Shown here piece by piece: positions 4,733-5,075 of a DNA stretch of 5,075 nucleotides (positions within the stretch are counted from its first letter, which is position 1; every line of letters starts with the position of its first letter). A program made the position numbers and the translations under genes. Source of the DNA: Oligoflexus sp. (lineage in GTDB: Bacteria; Bdellovibrionota_B; Oligoflexia; Oligoflexales; Oligoflexaceae); contig JASLCY010000194.1 of assembly GCA_030151925.1 (NCBI GenBank), positions 1-5,075 on the forward strand, given 5' to 3'. Under the pieces are notes generated by a model that was not told the DNA's origin, ran no database searches, and saw nothing but the letters and a program-made list of their open reading frames with translations.

Positions 4733-5075
4733 ATGAAGATTTTTTCGATTTCTCTTTTTTCAAGCCTTCTTCTCGCCAGTCTTGTGGCGTGTACGCAGCC
4801 CCCCGCCCAAACTCAGGCGAACGTTAAAAAAGCTGCTGCGGCCGACCACGAGAGCTCCCAGTCCGATAACAGCACCGCGGACGCTTCTTCAAGCGCATCG
4901 GACGCGAACGATGCCAACGGAGGACAGACCACCGGGGCCTCGAACAACACGAGCTCGTCGTCTTCGTCCAGCACGATGAACAGCACATCGAACTCGACCG
5001 GCAGCTCGAACAACTCCACCTCGAATTCGAGCACGAACACGGACATGGGCTCAACCACTGACGCGAACCTCGAGT
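4733..5075 (+). CDS. Lipoprotein with Ser/Asn/Thr-rich low-complexity body (runs off the right edge)
   Basis: From the ATG at 4733, 114 codons are open to the end of the window. The start is a lipoprotein signal peptide: MKIFS, a hydrophobic core (ISLFSSLLLASL) and the lipobox LVAC (17-20). C20 should be lipidated and become the mature N-terminus. T21 rather than Asp follows, which by the enterobacterial rule favours the outer membrane. After a short Pro/Gln/Ala/Lys part (21-36), residues 41-114 are low complexity, with about 26 Ser, 12 Asn and 12 Thr of 74, including seven Ser in a row (74-80). There is no recognised domain; this looks like a flexible surface or periplasmic linker, perhaps holding a domain beyond the edge. 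An in-frame TAG at 4703-4705 with no other start codon after it fixes this ATG. The lipoprotein call is firm; the function is unknown. Confidence 0.85.
   Translation, partial: MKIFSISLFSSLLLASLVACTQPPAQTQANVKKAAAADHESSQSDNSTADASSSASDANDANGGQTTGASNNTSSSSSSSTMNSTSNSTGSSNNSTSNSSTNTDMGSTTDANLE
4853..5075 (+). repeat. Low-complexity tract rich in Ser/Asn/Thr codons
   Basis: The DNA under lipoprotein residues 41-114 is built mostly of TCG, AGC, AAC, ACC and ACG codons. TCGAACAAC occurs at 4940-4948 and 5006-5014. Units are irregular with mixed serine codons (TCG, TCT, TCC, AGC), so selection on amino-acid composition is more likely than recent slippage of one repeat. The mirror strand stays open as an acidic-hydrophobic frame only because of this composition. 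Confidence 0.6.

Noticed and set aside
4813..5058. Acidic, hydrophobic-looking minus-strand frames at the right end.
   Set aside because: They arise by reading TCG/AAC/AGC codons backwards; the plus strand has a clear lipoprotein signal peptide.
4853..5075. Possible CRISPR-like or tandem DNA repeat.
   Set aside because: Units are irregular, 3-base periodic and in frame with a lipoprotein; there are no constant repeats with unique spacers.

Overview
The window reads as ordinary chromosomal DNA from a Gram-negative (diderm) bacterium of moderately high GC. It encodes a lipoprotein with a lipobox, an OmpA-like periplasmic protein that keeps its peptidoglycan-contact residues, and a membrane-tethered thioredoxin of the TlpA/ResA type. 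No rRNA, tRNA, CRISPR array or mobile element is visible. The lineage cannot be fixed from the sequence alone; a deltaproteobacterial or Bdellovibrionota-like host is possible, but this is a guess.

Region 1 (1-2267) is a regulator with a divergent enzyme operon. A TetR-family gene runs leftward off the window edge from 287. Facing away from it is a tight three-gene operon (342-977, 996-1478, 1494-2267; gaps of 18 and 15 bases): a catechol-O-methyltransferase-like SAM methyltransferase, a GNAT acetyltransferase and a short-chain dehydrogenase/reductase. The 54-base gap holds a good -10 box (TATAAT). Two palindromes that share two bases cover this box and the -35/-10 spacer. The simplest reading is that the TetR protein represses the three enzymes, and probably itself, until a small molecule binds it. 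That molecule may be a substrate of the enzymes, for example an aromatic diol or quinone.

Region 2 (2268-3600) has two minus-strand envelope genes. The upstream one (3600-2989) encodes a secreted OmpA-like protein and ends in a strong intrinsic terminator. The downstream one (2875-2348) encodes the anchored thioredoxin-fold protein and converges on the reductase gene, with a weak hairpin between them.

Region 3 (3601-4649) starts with a 383-base gene-free stretch between divergent genes. It has small repeats and a 10-bp perfect inverted repeat. It leads to a PP-loop ATPase of the Dph6/diphthine-ammonia-ligase-like family (3984-4649).

Region 4 (4650-5075) is an AT-rich leader and the start of a lipoprotein gene that runs off the right edge. 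Its mature part is almost entirely Ser/Asn/Thr. Its only plausible ribosome-binding site lies in the right arm of a hairpin directly before the ATG.

I see no clearly undescribed multi-gene system. The most interesting items are the overlapping operator palindromes, the COMT-like/GNAT/SDR set, the bacterial Dph6-like protein, and the low-complexity lipoprotein with a hidden ribosome-binding site.
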